A DNA stretch of 29,337 bases from CAIZGX01 sp044349305 (lineage in GTDB: Bacteria; Bacteroidota; Bacteroidia; Flavobacteriales_D; Sanyastnellaceae). The translations under genes and the position numbers were made by a program. The stretch covers positions 1 to 29,337 of the forward strand of contig JBIKRF010000021.1 of the NCBI GenBank assembly GCA_044349305.1. Direction: 5' to 3'. The notes beneath the pieces are model-generated. The model saw nothing but the letters and a program-made list of their open reading frames with translations, was not told the origin of the DNA and did not search any database. Of this stretch, positions 7,084 through 14,793 are shown in pieces (position 1 is the stretch's first letter; each line of letters begins with the position of its first letter).

Positions 7084-8568
7084 ATGAAAAAGATAGCAGT
7101 TTCAATAATAATCTCAATCCTTGCCCTAACATTTGAAGGCATTGGTCAAGTGCAAATAGGCAATGATATGGATGGCGAAAATTCTGGAGACCTTTCGGGT
7201 CATTCAGTAGCCATTTCGGCTAATGGAAACATCGTAGCTATTGGTGCTATTGAAAATAATGATGGTGGAAGTAGGTCTGGTCATGTGAGGGTATATGAAA
7301 ATTTAGACGGTACGTGGACGCAAATAGGGGACGATATTGCTGGTGAGGCGGCGGACGATCGCTCGGGATGGTCATTGGCACTATCTGCAGATGGTAGCAT
7401 TATTGCCATTGGTTCTGATTTGAACAATTCATGGAGGGGTCAAGTAGAAGTGTATGAAAATGTGGGAGGTGCCTGGACGCAAATAGGAGAAGACATTGAA
7501 GGCGAAAACTTTCAAGATATATCAGCAACAAGTATATCATTATCAGACGATGGGAGTATCATAGCTATTGGCGCACCACGCAGCGATGGCATTGCAAATA
7601 ACTCTGGACATGTTAGAGTTTTTGAAAATTTAGGTGGATCATGGATGCAAATAGGTCAGGACATTGACGGGGAACAGGAACAAGGGCGACTAGGTAATTC
7701 GGTAGCATTGAATGGAGAGGGAAATATTGTAGCTATTGGCGCTTCTCAAAATGACGAGAATGGCACAAATACAGGTGAGGTTAAAGTCTACGAAAATATA
7801 GATGGTACTTGGACTCAGCTAGGCGGAGACATCAATGGTGTAGTAGAATTTGAAGATTCGGGCTCTGAAGTTGCGTTATCACAAGTTGGAAATATAATGG
7901 CTATTAGTTCTCCGAGTAGCAATGCTAATGGACTTCATTCAGGTCTTGTTCGAATTTTTGAATACCTCGGAGGTGTCTGGACACAAATAGGTGAAGACAT
8001 AAATGGAGAAGCAAGTGAAGATTATTTTGGTTGGTCTATAGCGCTGTCTGCAAGCGGAAACGTTATAGCCATTGGCGCGCTATGGAATGATGACAATGGC
8101 TTTAATTCTGGCCACGTTAAAATTTATCAAAATATCGGTGGAGAGTGGACTCAAATTGGTGAAAACATTAACGGTGAAGCTGCAAGTGACGAATCAGGTT
8201 CTTCGGTAGATATTTCGGATGATGGAAGTACCGTGGCTATTGGTGCCATAGCAAATGATGGAAATGGTGACTTTTCAGGACATGTAAGAGTGTTTGATCT
8301 TTCATCAATTATTCTATCAATACCAAGATATGATTTGCAAAACAACATAAGTATATTTCCAATTCCATCTGATGAAAGCATCAGCATTAATGGAATTGGA
8401 GATGATAATTTAGCTCAATTCTCAATCTTTGACTCTCGAGGAAAGTTAATTCGATCAGAGGCTGAAACTATTGGGAGTATTGACATATCAGATTTATCTA
8501 TGGGCATTTATTACCTACGGATCGAATCCCCAAGCTCTACTAAAGTTCTGAAATTTATTAAGGAGTAG
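7084..8568 (+). CDS. Secreted seven-repeat propeller-like protein with T9SS type A sorting domain
   Basis: A 494-residue protein. A signal peptide (MKKIAVSIIISILALTFEG, cleavage near residue 21) is followed by seven repeats of about 53-57 residues. Each carries QIGxDIxGE, then SVALSxxGxIIAIGA, then SGHVRVYExxGGxWT. This FG-GAP-like pattern is expected to fold as a seven-bladed beta-propeller. From about residue 415 comes a T9SS sorting domain: IFPIPSDE, FDSRGKLIRSE, and a closing GIYYLRIES plus KVLKFIKE. The protein is therefore probably exported and attached to or released from the outer surface; its ligand is unknown. The gene is bracketed by a 38-bp direct repeat of the pheT 3' end, and its stop lies only 10 bp from the pheT stop with no terminator between, consistent with recent insertion. 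Confidence 0.88.
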   Translation: MKKIAVSIIISILALTFEGIGQVQIGNDMDGENSGDLSGHSVAISANGNIVAIGAIENNDGGSRSGHVRVYENLDGTWTQIGDDIAGEAADDRSGWSLALSADGSIIAIGSDLNNSWRGQVEVYENVGGAWTQIGEDIEGENFQDISATSISLSDDGSIIAIGAPRSDGIANNSGHVRVFENLGGSWMQIGQDIDGEQEQGRLGNSVALNGEGNIVAIGASQNDENGTNTGEVKVYENIDGTWTQLGGDINGVVEFEDSGSEVALSQVGNIMAISSPSSNANGLHSGLVRIFEYLGGVWTQIGEDINGEASEDYFGWSIALSASGNVIAIGALWNDDNGFNSGHVKIYQNIGGEWTQIGENINGEAASDESGSSVDISDDGSTVAIGAIANDGNGDFSGHVRVFDLSSIILSIPRYDLQNNISIFPIPSDESISINGIGDDNLAQFSIFDSRGKLIRSEAETIGSIDISDLSMGIYYLRIESPSSTKVLKFIKE

Positions 8569-8577
8569 GACATAAAA

Positions 8578-8615
8578 CCTACCTCAACTCCGCCGAACAC
8601 TCGGTTTGCAAGCCT
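8578..8615 (-). repeat. pheT 3' end: intact copy of the 38-bp direct repeat
   Basis: This segment ends the functional pheT gene and is repeated at 6933-6970 with one mismatch. The repeat covers exactly the last ten or so codons plus the stop, a placement typical of attachment sites at gene 3' ends. No integrase is present nearby. Confidence 0.8.
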
Positions 8616-10996
8616 TGCAAAATGCGCTGCATGCTCTTCTCGACAACCTCATCGGTTAGGGTTTGTTGAGCGTCTTGAAGAATGAATTTCAAGGCGTATG
8701 ATTTCTTTCCTTCGGGAAGATTCTTGCCTTCGTAAACGTCGAAGAGATTCACTTCCTTCAATAATTTCTTTTCGCTCTTCAGAGCAGATACACGAAGGCT
8801 TTCGAACGTTGTTTCTTTGTTCAACAACAACGATAAATCGCGACGAACCCAAGGGAATTTATTTAACGGTTGGAAAGCATTGCGCTGCTGCGCTTTCAAC
8901 TTTTCTAACGCATCGAAATCGAATTCAGCATAAAATACTTCTTGCTCCACATCGGTCATTTCCTGAATAGCACCGTTCACTCTTCCCATCTTCACCAACG
9001 ATTTTTTCTGAGAAGAAAGCTCCATTCCGTAAGCGAAAATGGGAGAGTCTTGAATTGAAATCACATCGACTTGCTGAATGCCCAAAGCATTCAAAATATT
9101 TTCTACCGCTGCTCTCAACTGCGCCAATGACGAGGTATTGCCGTTGTTCTTCCAAGACTCAGCGCTTTCCTTTCCACACAACCACAACGCCAATTTGCGC
9201 TTCTCTTTGTATCCGTTTTCCGCCTTGCGGTACTCCTTTCCAATTTCAAACAAACGAAGATCCGTAGCACGGTGCTTTTCATTCAACGAAATGCTTTCCA
9301 TTCCACCAAACAACAACGTGCTGCGCATGTGCGACAAATCTTTGCTTAACGGATTCAACAACGAAACGCTGTTCACACCCAAGGCCGCATCAAACGCTTC
9401 AGCGTACTTGCTCTTCGTTAGCGACATGTTCATGATTTCAGTGTAGCCCTCTGCCACCAGCAAGTCGGCAAGACGGAAGTGCAAGCTCTCCGTTTTTCCC
9501 TTGGTATTCAAGGAAAGCGTCATGCGCGATGGAAGCTCTACTTTGTCGTATCCGTAAATACGAAGCACCTCTTCCGCAACGTCTGCCGGACGCGTTACTT
9601 CAACGCGATTGTAAGGCACAAGCACCTTCCAGCCGTCTTCGGTTGAAGTCACTTCGAACTGCAAATCGTTCAATATTGAAACAACCGTTTCGCTTGGAAT
9701 ATCTATTCCCAACAACGATTTCAAATAATCTTTCTGAACTGAAATTTCTGTTTTCGGAAGTGCAACCGGATAAATATCTTGCGCTTCTACCAACTCTGCA
9801 TTCGGATTTTCCGCTTGAATTAATTCCCAAGCACGCGCTAACGCATTTGGAATACCGTCTACAGCCACGCCTCTTTCAAAGCGGAACGAAGAATCGGAAT
9901 GTATCTGATTGCGCTTCGCGCTCTTGCGCACACGCACCGCATTGAAGCACGCACTTTCAAAAACAACGAACGAATCTTCTGCACTCACGCCCGCATTTTT
10001 TCCACCCATAACACCACCCATGCAAAGCACTTCGTTTTGGTTGGAAATAACCACGTCCTCGCTGGTGAGTTTGCGCGAAACACCATCGAGGGTTTCTAAC
10101 GCTTCATCTGTATTTGCATTTCGAACCGTGATGGTCTGATTCGCAAAATCATTCGCCTTGAACACGTGCAGCGGTTGACCCAATTCATGCTGAACATAGT
10201 TCGTTACATCTACGCATAAGTTCACGCTCTTCACGCCAATAACGGCAAGGGTTTCCTTAATGAAGGTTGGCGTCTCTTGGTTTTCAATTCCTTTGATTAC
10301 CGCGAACGCATAGCGCGAACACTCGGTGTTTTCTTGAAGATCTAATTCCCAATTTTTTTGTTGGAAGGAAATCGGCTTCGCCTCTGTAGAGGTAAGCGTA
10401 ACTTTTTCATCGTTCTCTAGATTCCATGCTGCCGCGAAATCGCGCGCCACACCAGCGTGTGAAAGAGCATCTGTTCTATTCGGAGTAATACCAATTTCAA
10501 GACATGCGTCGCTTTCAATATTCAATGCAACAGCAGCAGGCGTTCCGACTTCTGTTTCTTCTGGAAGAATAAGTATACCGTCGTGTGAAGCGCCAAGGCC
10601 TAGTTCGTCTTCGGCGCAGATCATACCAATTGATTCTGCTCCGCGAATTTTACTTTTCTTAATGGTGAAGGCCTCGCCAGATGAAGGATACAACGTGGTT
10701 CCAACGGTAGCCACTAAAACTTTTTGTCCGGCTGCTACATTGGGTGCACCGCAAACAATTTGCACGGGTTCACCTTCACCTAGATTCACTTTCGTGATAG
10801 ACAAACGATCTGCATCGGGATGCTTTGCGCATTCGAGTACATGTCCGACTACCACGCCTTTCAATCCGCCTGGAATTTTCTCAACGCTTTCTACACCTTC
10901 CACTTCGAGTCCGGTTCTGGTAAGGGTTGCAGCAACTAGGTCGTGAGACGGAAGTGGTTGCACCAATTGAGAAAGCAGTTTATAAGAGATTTTCAT
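8579..10996 (-). CDS. pheT: Phenylalanine--tRNA ligase beta subunit
   Basis: The beta chain of the heterotetrameric phenylalanyl-tRNA synthetase, 805 residues as usual for the family. In order: the start of the catalytic-like fold (MKISYKLLSQLV), an EMAP/OB-type tRNA-binding domain near 40-150 (VVVGHVLECAKHPDADRLSITKV), the editing B3/4 region (GITPNRTDALSHAG and FRFERGV), B5 (ISVQKDYLKSLLGI), and the C-terminal ferredoxin-like anticodon-binding domain (FPWVRRDLSLLL). The catalytic alpha subunit pheS is not in the window. The start is ATG at 10996, with a good -7 element 18 bp upstream. The gene is divergent from tRNA-Pro. Copies of its last codons occur at 5543-5578 and 6934-6970. Confidence 0.97.
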   Translation of the reverse strand: MKISYKLLSQLVQPLPSHDLVAATLTRTGLEVEGVESVEKIPGGLKGVVVGHVLECAKHPDADRLSITKVNLGEGEPVQIVCGAPNVAAGQKVLVATVGTTLYPSSGEAFTIKKSKIRGAESIGMICAEDELGLGASHDGILILPEETEVGTPAAVALNIESDACLEIGITPNRTDALSHAGVARDFAAAWNLENDEKVTLTSTEAKPISFQQKNWELDLQENTECSRYAFAVIKGIENQETPTFIKETLAVIGVKSVNLCVDVTNYVQHELGQPLHVFKANDFANQTITVRNANTDEALETLDGVSRKLTSEDVVISNQNEVLCMGGVMGGKNAGVSAEDSFVVFESACFNAVRVRKSAKRNQIHSDSSFRFERGVAVDGIPNALARAWELIQAENPNAELVEAQDIYPVALPKTEISVQKDYLKSLLGIDIPSETVVSILNDLQFEVTSTEDGWKVLVPYNRVEVTRPADVAEEVLRIYGYDKVELPSRMTLSLNTKGKTESLHFRLADLLVAEGYTEIMNMSLTKSKYAEAFDAALGVNSVSLLNPLSKDLSHMRSTLLFGGMESISLNEKHRATDLRLFEIGKEYRKAENGYKEKRKLALWLCGKESAESWKNNGNTSSLAQLRAAVENILNALGIQQVDVISIQDSPIFAYGMELSSQKKSLVKMGRVNGAIQEMTDVEQEVFYAEFDFDALEKLKAQQRNAFQPLNKFPWVRRDLSLLLNKETTFESLRVSALKSEKKLLKEVNLFDVYEGKNLPEGKKSYALKFILQDAQQTLTDEVVEKSMQRILQGLQTECSAELR

Positions 10997-11013
10997 ATTC
11001 GCGAATTAGACTG

Positions 11014-11021
11014 CAAAAATA
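11014..11021 (-). promoter_or_regulatory. -7 promoter element of pheT
   Basis: On the minus strand this reads TATTTTTG, a perfect match to TAnnTTTG, placing the transcript start about 10-12 nt before the pheT ATG. No convincing -33 TTTG is seen at the expected distance. Confidence 0.5.
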
Positions 11022-11056
11022 AAGACAAACGCGGGGGTAAGGGCTTAGAATTTTCT

Positions 11057-11064
11057 TACTTTTG
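11057..11064 (+). promoter_or_regulatory. -7 promoter element of tRNA-Pro
   Basis: TACTTTTG matches the TAnnTTTG consensus exactly and lies 14 bp before the tRNA, the expected distance for a short leader. The -33 element is not clear. It forms a divergent pair with the pheT promoter. Confidence 0.55.
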
Positions 11065-11078
11065 CCTCTCTTCAAAAA

Positions 11079-11151
11079 CGGGATGTAGCTCAGTTGGTAG
11101 AGTACACGTCTGGGGGGCGTGTGGTCGCAGGTTCAAGTCCTGTCATCCCGA
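11079..11151 (+). tRNA. tRNA-Pro (anticodon GGG)
   Basis: The acceptor stem CGGGATG pairs perfectly with CATCCCG, with the C1-G72 start typical of bacterial tRNA-Pro. Anticodon stem CACGT/GCGTG encloses loop CTGGGGG, placing GGG at the anticodon. The T arm is GCAGG/CCTGT with loop TTCAAGT. Discriminator A; CCA not encoded. Confidence 0.95.
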
Positions 11152-11166
11152 CTAAAACCTCCTTAT

Positions 11167-11196
11167 AACCCTTGAAAATCAAGGGTTTTGTTTTTT
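11167..11196 (+). terminator. Intrinsic terminator after tRNA-Pro
   Basis: A 9-bp stem (AACCCTTGA with TCAAGGGTT), loop AAA, then TTG and six T. The rlmF ATG lies only 12 nt beyond the T tract, repeating the tRNA-terminator-gene arrangement seen before dxr. Confidence 0.85.
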
Positions 11197-11208
11197 GAAG
11201 TACAAAAA

Positions 11209-12156
11209 ATGAACAAAAAAATGCACCCAAGAAATCAACATAAAGAAAACTACAACTTCCCTGAACTCATTCAAGCCGTTCCTGAGTTAGGGGCGTTTGT
11301 GAAAATGAATGCTTACGGAAATGAGAGCATCGATTTCTTCAATGCGGAAGCGGTGAAGCTGCTGAATAAAGCGTTGCTGAAAAGCAATTACGGCATTGCG
11401 CATTGGGACATCCCCGCGAATTATTTATGTCCTCCCATTCCGGGAAGAGCTGAATACATGCACCAAGTAGCCGATCTATTATACAAGAACAATCCGGAAT
11501 ATCTTCAAGATAAAAAATTGGGAAACAACATTCGTGTGCTCGATGTGGGTGTGGGCGCAAACTGCATCTACCCCATCGTTGGCGTGCATGATTACAACTG
11601 GAATTTCGTTGGAACCGACATCGATGAAAAGGCCATTGCCGCTTCACAAAAAATTGTAAACGAGAACGAATCGCTTCAACATAAAATTGAATTGCGTCAT
11701 CAAAAAAATGCGCACGACATCTTTCATGGAATAATTCTTCCCAATGAAAAATTCCACCTCACCGTATGCAACCCGCCTTTCCATGCGTCGCTTCAAGAAG
11801 CACAACAAGGGAATCTTCGCAAAAACAGAAATCTGAAAAACACACGCAACACCAAAGTGCAATTGAATTTCGGCGGACAAGGAACCGAGCTCTGGTGCGA
11901 AGGCGGAGAAGAAACCTTCATTGAAAAAATGATTCTTCAAAGCGCTGCATACTCTAATCAAGTGCTCTGGTTCAGCACCCTCGTTTCAAAAGAAAGCACC
12001 CTGAAAAAAATTCAACTCAAACTCGAATACGTCGACGCCCGTGAGATGAAAATCCTTCCGATGCAACTCGGAAATAAGGTGAGTCGGATTGTGGCGTGGT
12101 CGTTTCATTCTGAACTACGTAATGGGAAAATCGGAGATTTTATTCCTACTGCGTAA
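11209..12156 (+). CDS. rlmF: 23S rRNA (adenine(1618)-N(6))-methyltransferase
   Basis: RlmF methylates A1618 of 23S rRNA using S-adenosylmethionine. From the ATG at 11209 (315 aa) the protein begins MNKKMHPRNQHKENYNFPEL; the HPRN-H-x-Y-x-F opening is characteristic. The SAM-binding motif DVGVGANCIYP is at 112-122, the acidic motif FVGTDIDEKA near 133-142, and the amino-methyltransferase motif NPPF at 188-191. An ATG at 11221 is also possible. An upstream TTG at 11188 lies inside the terminator and is unlikely. The last codons (ATT CCT ACT GCG TAA) are the first unit of a 14-bp repeat that continues past the stop, so the repeat appears to have supplied the end of this gene. Confidence 0.92.
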   Translation: MNKKMHPRNQHKENYNFPELIQAVPELGAFVKMNAYGNESIDFFNAEAVKLLNKALLKSNYGIAHWDIPANYLCPPIPGRAEYMHQVADLLYKNNPEYLQDKKLGNNIRVLDVGVGANCIYPIVGVHDYNWNFVGTDIDEKAIAASQKIVNENESLQHKIELRHQKNAHDIFHGIILPNEKFHLTVCNPPFHASLQEAQQGNLRKNRNLKNTRNTKVQLNFGGQGTELWCEGGEETFIEKMILQSAAYSNQVLWFSTLVSKESTLKKIQLKLEYVDAREMKILPMQLGNKVSRIVAWSFHSELRNGKIGDFIPTA

Positions 12157-12252
12157 TTCCTATTTCATAATTCCTACTGCGTAATTAAAACAGTCGAAGA
12201 CATTCGCACGAAGTGCATTCGTTCAGAGAACATTCGTTGCTCCGCAACATTC
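12142..12252. repeat. Palindromic-word array 1 (14-bp units, then ATTC-spaced mini-hairpins)
   Basis: Three 14-bp units (ATTCCTACTGCGTA, ATTCCTATTTCATA, ATTCCTACTGCGTA) run from 12142 to 12183 and include the rlmF stop. From 12193 come four palindromes, GTC-GAA-GAC, GCAC-GAA-GTGC, GTTC-AGA-GAAC and GTTGC-TCC-GCAAC, each followed by the spacer ATTC. Each has a perfect stem and a 3-nt loop. The array lies between convergent rlmF and the DUF1456 gene and may act as a weak bidirectional terminator. Confidence 0.85.
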
Positions 12253-12735
12253 TTACCCTTTTTTCCCGCGCTGCGCCTCTCTCCCCTCGCGCTTTTCAAG
12301 CCCTTGAAAGAAATTCCGAATCACCTGATTGTTGCATTCAACATATTGTCGTTGCGTCGGGCTGCGGAAGAAGGCACTGAGTTCATGCTTGCTCATTTTC
12401 ATGTCTGCAAGAGCAAGGATCTGAATAATGTCTTCGTCAATTAAATTCAGAGCTATGCGCATCTTTCGGAAGATGAGGTTATTCGTTAAGCGTTTCTCTG
12501 GAACCGGCAAGGGGCCGTCTTTTCGTCCGCGTTTCAGAATGATGAATCCGTTTAGAAAAATGGAGAGCATTTCATCGTTAATGTCGAGATACTCTTCGTG
12601 ATCTTCCTTCTTCAACCAATCGCTAACATCTGAGCGTGTAACCATAACATCGGTCAGCGCGAAAATGTCGATCATCTGTTGATCAGAGAAGTCGTAAATA
12701 AATCGAATGCGGCGGAAGATGCTGTTGTTGGTCAT
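12253..12735 (-). CDS. DUF1456 family protein (YehS-like)
   Basis: A 160-residue protein with two copies of the DUF1456 unit: IFRRIRFIYDFSDQQMIDIFAL near residues 6-27 and the matching IFRKMRIALNLIDEDIIQILAL near 90-111. Each is followed by a short helix ending in SDVSDWL or SKHELSAFF. The family is widespread and of unknown function. The start is ATG at 12735; the open frame extends upstream into purQ but the family begins at this MTNNSIF. The C-terminal tail (EKREGREAQRGKKG) is low complexity and is encoded by purine-rich repeat-like DNA that runs into the hairpin array downstream. It is the last gene of a probable DUF6427-purQ-DUF1456 transcription unit. Confidence 0.85.
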   Translation of the reverse strand: MTNNSIFRRIRFIYDFSDQQMIDIFALTDVMVTRSDVSDWLKKEDHEEYLDINDEMLSIFLNGFIILKRGRKDGPLPVPEKRLTNNLIFRKMRIALNLIDEDIIQILALADMKMSKHELSAFFRSPTQRQYVECNNQVIRNFFQGLEKREGREAQRGKKG

Positions 12736-12790
12736 TGTATTTGCAATTGCTTCGCCGAGGCGATTGTGGCAAAGCCACGAATATTTAGAA

Positions 12791-13477
12791 TTAAATTCTT
12801 TCGAGAAGTGCTTCGAAGATTTCTCTTCCGTCGGTGTTCTCCAATTCGAAATCGGCAGCACGCTCCGGATGAGGCATCATTCCAAATACATTTTTACCTG
12901 CATTGCAAATACCTGCAATGTTGTTCAAAGAACCATTCGGATTGAAATCTTCATTTACCACCCCGTCTGCAGAGCAATAGCGGAACAACACTTGGTCGTT
13001 GTCTTCAATTTGCTTCAACACATCGGCTGGAGCAAAGAAGTTTCCTTCTCCGTGTGCAATTGGAATTTGGAAGGCTTTTTCACGATCCAATCCGGCTGTT
13101 AAAACTGCGCTGGTTGAAGCCGCTTTCAAATGAACATTCTTACAAATGAATTTTCTCGAAGTGTTGTGCAACAAAGCTCCTGGAAGCAATTTCGCTTCGG
13201 TTAAGATCTGAAATCCGTTGCAAATTCCCATCACATATCCACCGCGATTCGCGTGTGCTACGACTTCATCCATAATCGGAGAAAAGCGAGCAATAGCGCC
13301 GCTGCGTAGGTAATCGCCGTAACTAAATCCGCCTGGAACAAATATGAAATCACAACCTTGAAGGTCGCGTTCTTTGTGCCAAAGTTTTACCACTTCTTGT
13401 CCCATGATGTGCGACATGGAATACACCAAATCTTCATCACAATTGCTACCTGGAAAAACTACGACACCGAATTTCAT
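12791..13477 (-). CDS. purQ: Phosphoribosylformylglycinamidine synthase, glutaminase subunit
   Basis: PurQ is the class I glutamine amidotransferase subunit of FGAM synthase (step four of purine synthesis), passing ammonia to PurL with help from PurS. From the ATG at 13477 it is 228 residues, the usual length. The protein opens MKFGVVVFPGSNCDED. The nucleophile is C86 in GICNGFQ, and the His/Glu of the triad are in MPHPE near the C-terminus. The frame is open 24 codons further upstream but the family start is clear. A separate purQ implies the three-subunit PurSQL form rather than the fused large PurL. It lies 34 bp downstream of the DUF6427-like gene and 55 bp upstream of the DUF1456 gene, all on one strand. 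Confidence 0.95.
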   Translation of the reverse strand: MKFGVVVFPGSNCDEDLVYSMSHIMGQEVVKLWHKERDLQGCDFIFVPGGFSYGDYLRSGAIARFSPIMDEVVAHANRGGYVMGICNGFQILTEAKLLPGALLHNTSRKFICKNVHLKAASTSAVLTAGLDREKAFQIPIAHGEGNFFAPADVLKQIEDNDQVLFRYCSADGVVNEDFNPNGSLNNIAGICNAGKNVFGMMPHPERAADFELENTDGREIFEALLERI

Positions 13478-13511
13478 ATAAGAGAATTTTTGCAAAAGTA
13501 CGTTAAACTTT

Positions 13512-14516
13512 TCACCACTGAAACACAGGAATGAGTTGTGTTTGTTCAATCAATATCCAAAGGCTTATGGCCACTGAGATGTAAAAGAATATGGGAGCGA
13601 AAAGAGACATGCGATAATTGGAATACCAATAGGAAAGACAGAAGATGAGTCCGAGCCCCACGCCTTCAATAATGAGGTGATTCAGGAACAACCATCCGGC
13701 AGTGACAGAACCGAGCATAGCGAAACACATGAATACAATGATCCATTTCGAGTTCCTGTTTTTGTTTGTGTTCAAGTCTCCAGATGAAACCAGCGATTGC
13801 ATAGAGAACAGCAAAGACAAGGCACACAGGGCGTAGAAAGATAATTTTGAATACGAATGAATCATCCAATTGTCCTGGGTATTCAGACTAATGATGCGTT
13901 TGAACAAGTAGAAATTCCAATTGTCCATGAGCAGGTATTGCGCTGCAAAACAATAGGTGAAGGGGAATACGAATCCCGCTATAGGCATAATGTATTCTCT
14001 GAAGTTCAGACCTCGCGTAAAGATGACTGCCACCAAAAGCATGGGCAGTAAAGTCAGATAAAGTGGAAAACAAAGTGCGGCCAGTCCAAACCAAAATCCT
14101 GCGCGGAAGTAGGGGTCTAGCGCGGTTTTCTGTCTATACACTTCCAACAAACGGTTCGCTCCCATGGTCAGGAATATCTGCGCGAGAAGGAAAGTGATGC
14201 TGTGATTCAGTAAGAAAATAACGGTGAATAAATTCGAAAAAATAAGTGCTGGAACGTAAGTGGGGCCGTTGTGAAACTCGTGTCTATTGTATACCCAATT
14301 GAATAATATGGCGCCAAGGGTTATAACCAACCACGCAATTGCTGCGCCAAGCCAAGGAGTAAGAACGCACTCGAGGTTTATAATGTCGAAAGGAAATTGC
14401 TGCGGCACTTCAGGAATTACGTATCCGAAGAGACAAGGAAGAAAAACCAAAAGATTCACAAAGGGCAACACAAACATGAGGTAAGGTTGATTGCTTGAAA
14501 ATTGCCGTAGGATCAT
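13512..14516 (-). CDS. Polytopic membrane protein, DUF6427-like
   Basis: A 334-residue hydrophobic protein with roughly eight to ten membrane-spanning segments. The first lies at about 12-33 (LMFVLPFVNLLVFLPCLFG) and the last at about 305-325. The loop ANRLLEVYRQKTALDPYFRAGFWFGLA and the segment FTRGLNFREYIMPIAGFVFPF resemble the Bacteroidota DUF6427 family, whose role is unknown. It shares an upstream region of 83 bp with the divergent small membrane protein at 14600, a pairing I recall from flavobacterial genomes. It leads the purQ-DUF1456 unit. Family assignment is from memory of the pattern. Confidence 0.75.
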   Translation of the reverse strand: MILRQFSSNQPYLMFVLPFVNLLVFLPCLFGYVIPEVPQQFPFDIINLECVLTPWLGAAIAWLVITLGAILFNWVYNRHEFHNGPTYVPALIFSNLFTVIFLLNHSITFLLAQIFLTMGANRLLEVYRQKTALDPYFRAGFWFGLAALCFPLYLTLLPMLLVAVIFTRGLNFREYIMPIAGFVFPFTYCFAAQYLLMDNWNFYLFKRIISLNTQDNWMIHSYSKLSFYALCALSLLFSMQSLVSSGDLNTNKNRNSKWIIVFMCFAMLGSVTAGWLFLNHLIIEGVGLGLIFCLSYWYSNYRMSLFAPIFFYISVAISLWILIEQTQLIPVFQW

Positions 14517-14599
14517 GTTATTTGAATTGTAGCAAAATTGAGGATAAATGTTCCGTTTTCAAAAGGAATGCTTAAATTCGCAATGAAAATAAAGAAATC

Positions 14600-14788
14600 A
14601 TGAACTTACAATCTATCCTTACCCCAATCGCAAACGGTGCACAATGGTTTTTCCGTAATGTAATGGAGCCAACTGGAAACACCTTCAGCTTCATCTGCAT
14701 TATAGGGGCTTTCTTCGGAATTTACTTGTGGATTCGCATGCAAAAGCGTTTCACTGCCGAAGCAAAAAAGAACGGTACAATAATCTAA
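14600..14788 (+). CDS. Small single-pass membrane protein (possibly DUF6341-like)
   Basis: 62 residues: an amphipathic start (MNLQSILTPIANGAQWFFRNV), one membrane segment near 29-47 (FSFICIIGAFFGIYLWI) and a basic tail (RMQKRFTAEAKKNGT). Small proteins of this build occur beside DUF6427 genes in flavobacteria. Position and shape are my only evidence for the family name. ATG is preceded by A-rich DNA (AATAAAGAAATC). The hydrolase frame follows with a possible TTG start 5 nt after the stop, suggesting coupling. Confidence 0.65.
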   Translation: MNLQSILTPIANGAQWFFRNVMEPTGNTFSFICIIGAFFGIYLWIRMQKRFTAEAKKNGTII

Positions 14789-14793
14789 AGACA

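Noticed and set aside
6933..8615. Classic insertion sequence or transposon around the propeller gene
   Set aside because: There are no terminal inverted repeats and no transposase. The 38-bp direct repeat is far longer than usual target duplications and is a gene end, so an attachment-site or recombination origin fits better.
12736..12861. Upstream extension of the DUF1456 frame to 12861
   Set aside because: The extra 42 codons overlap the end of purQ and do not resemble the family, which starts at MTNNSIF-like sequence (ATG at 12735).
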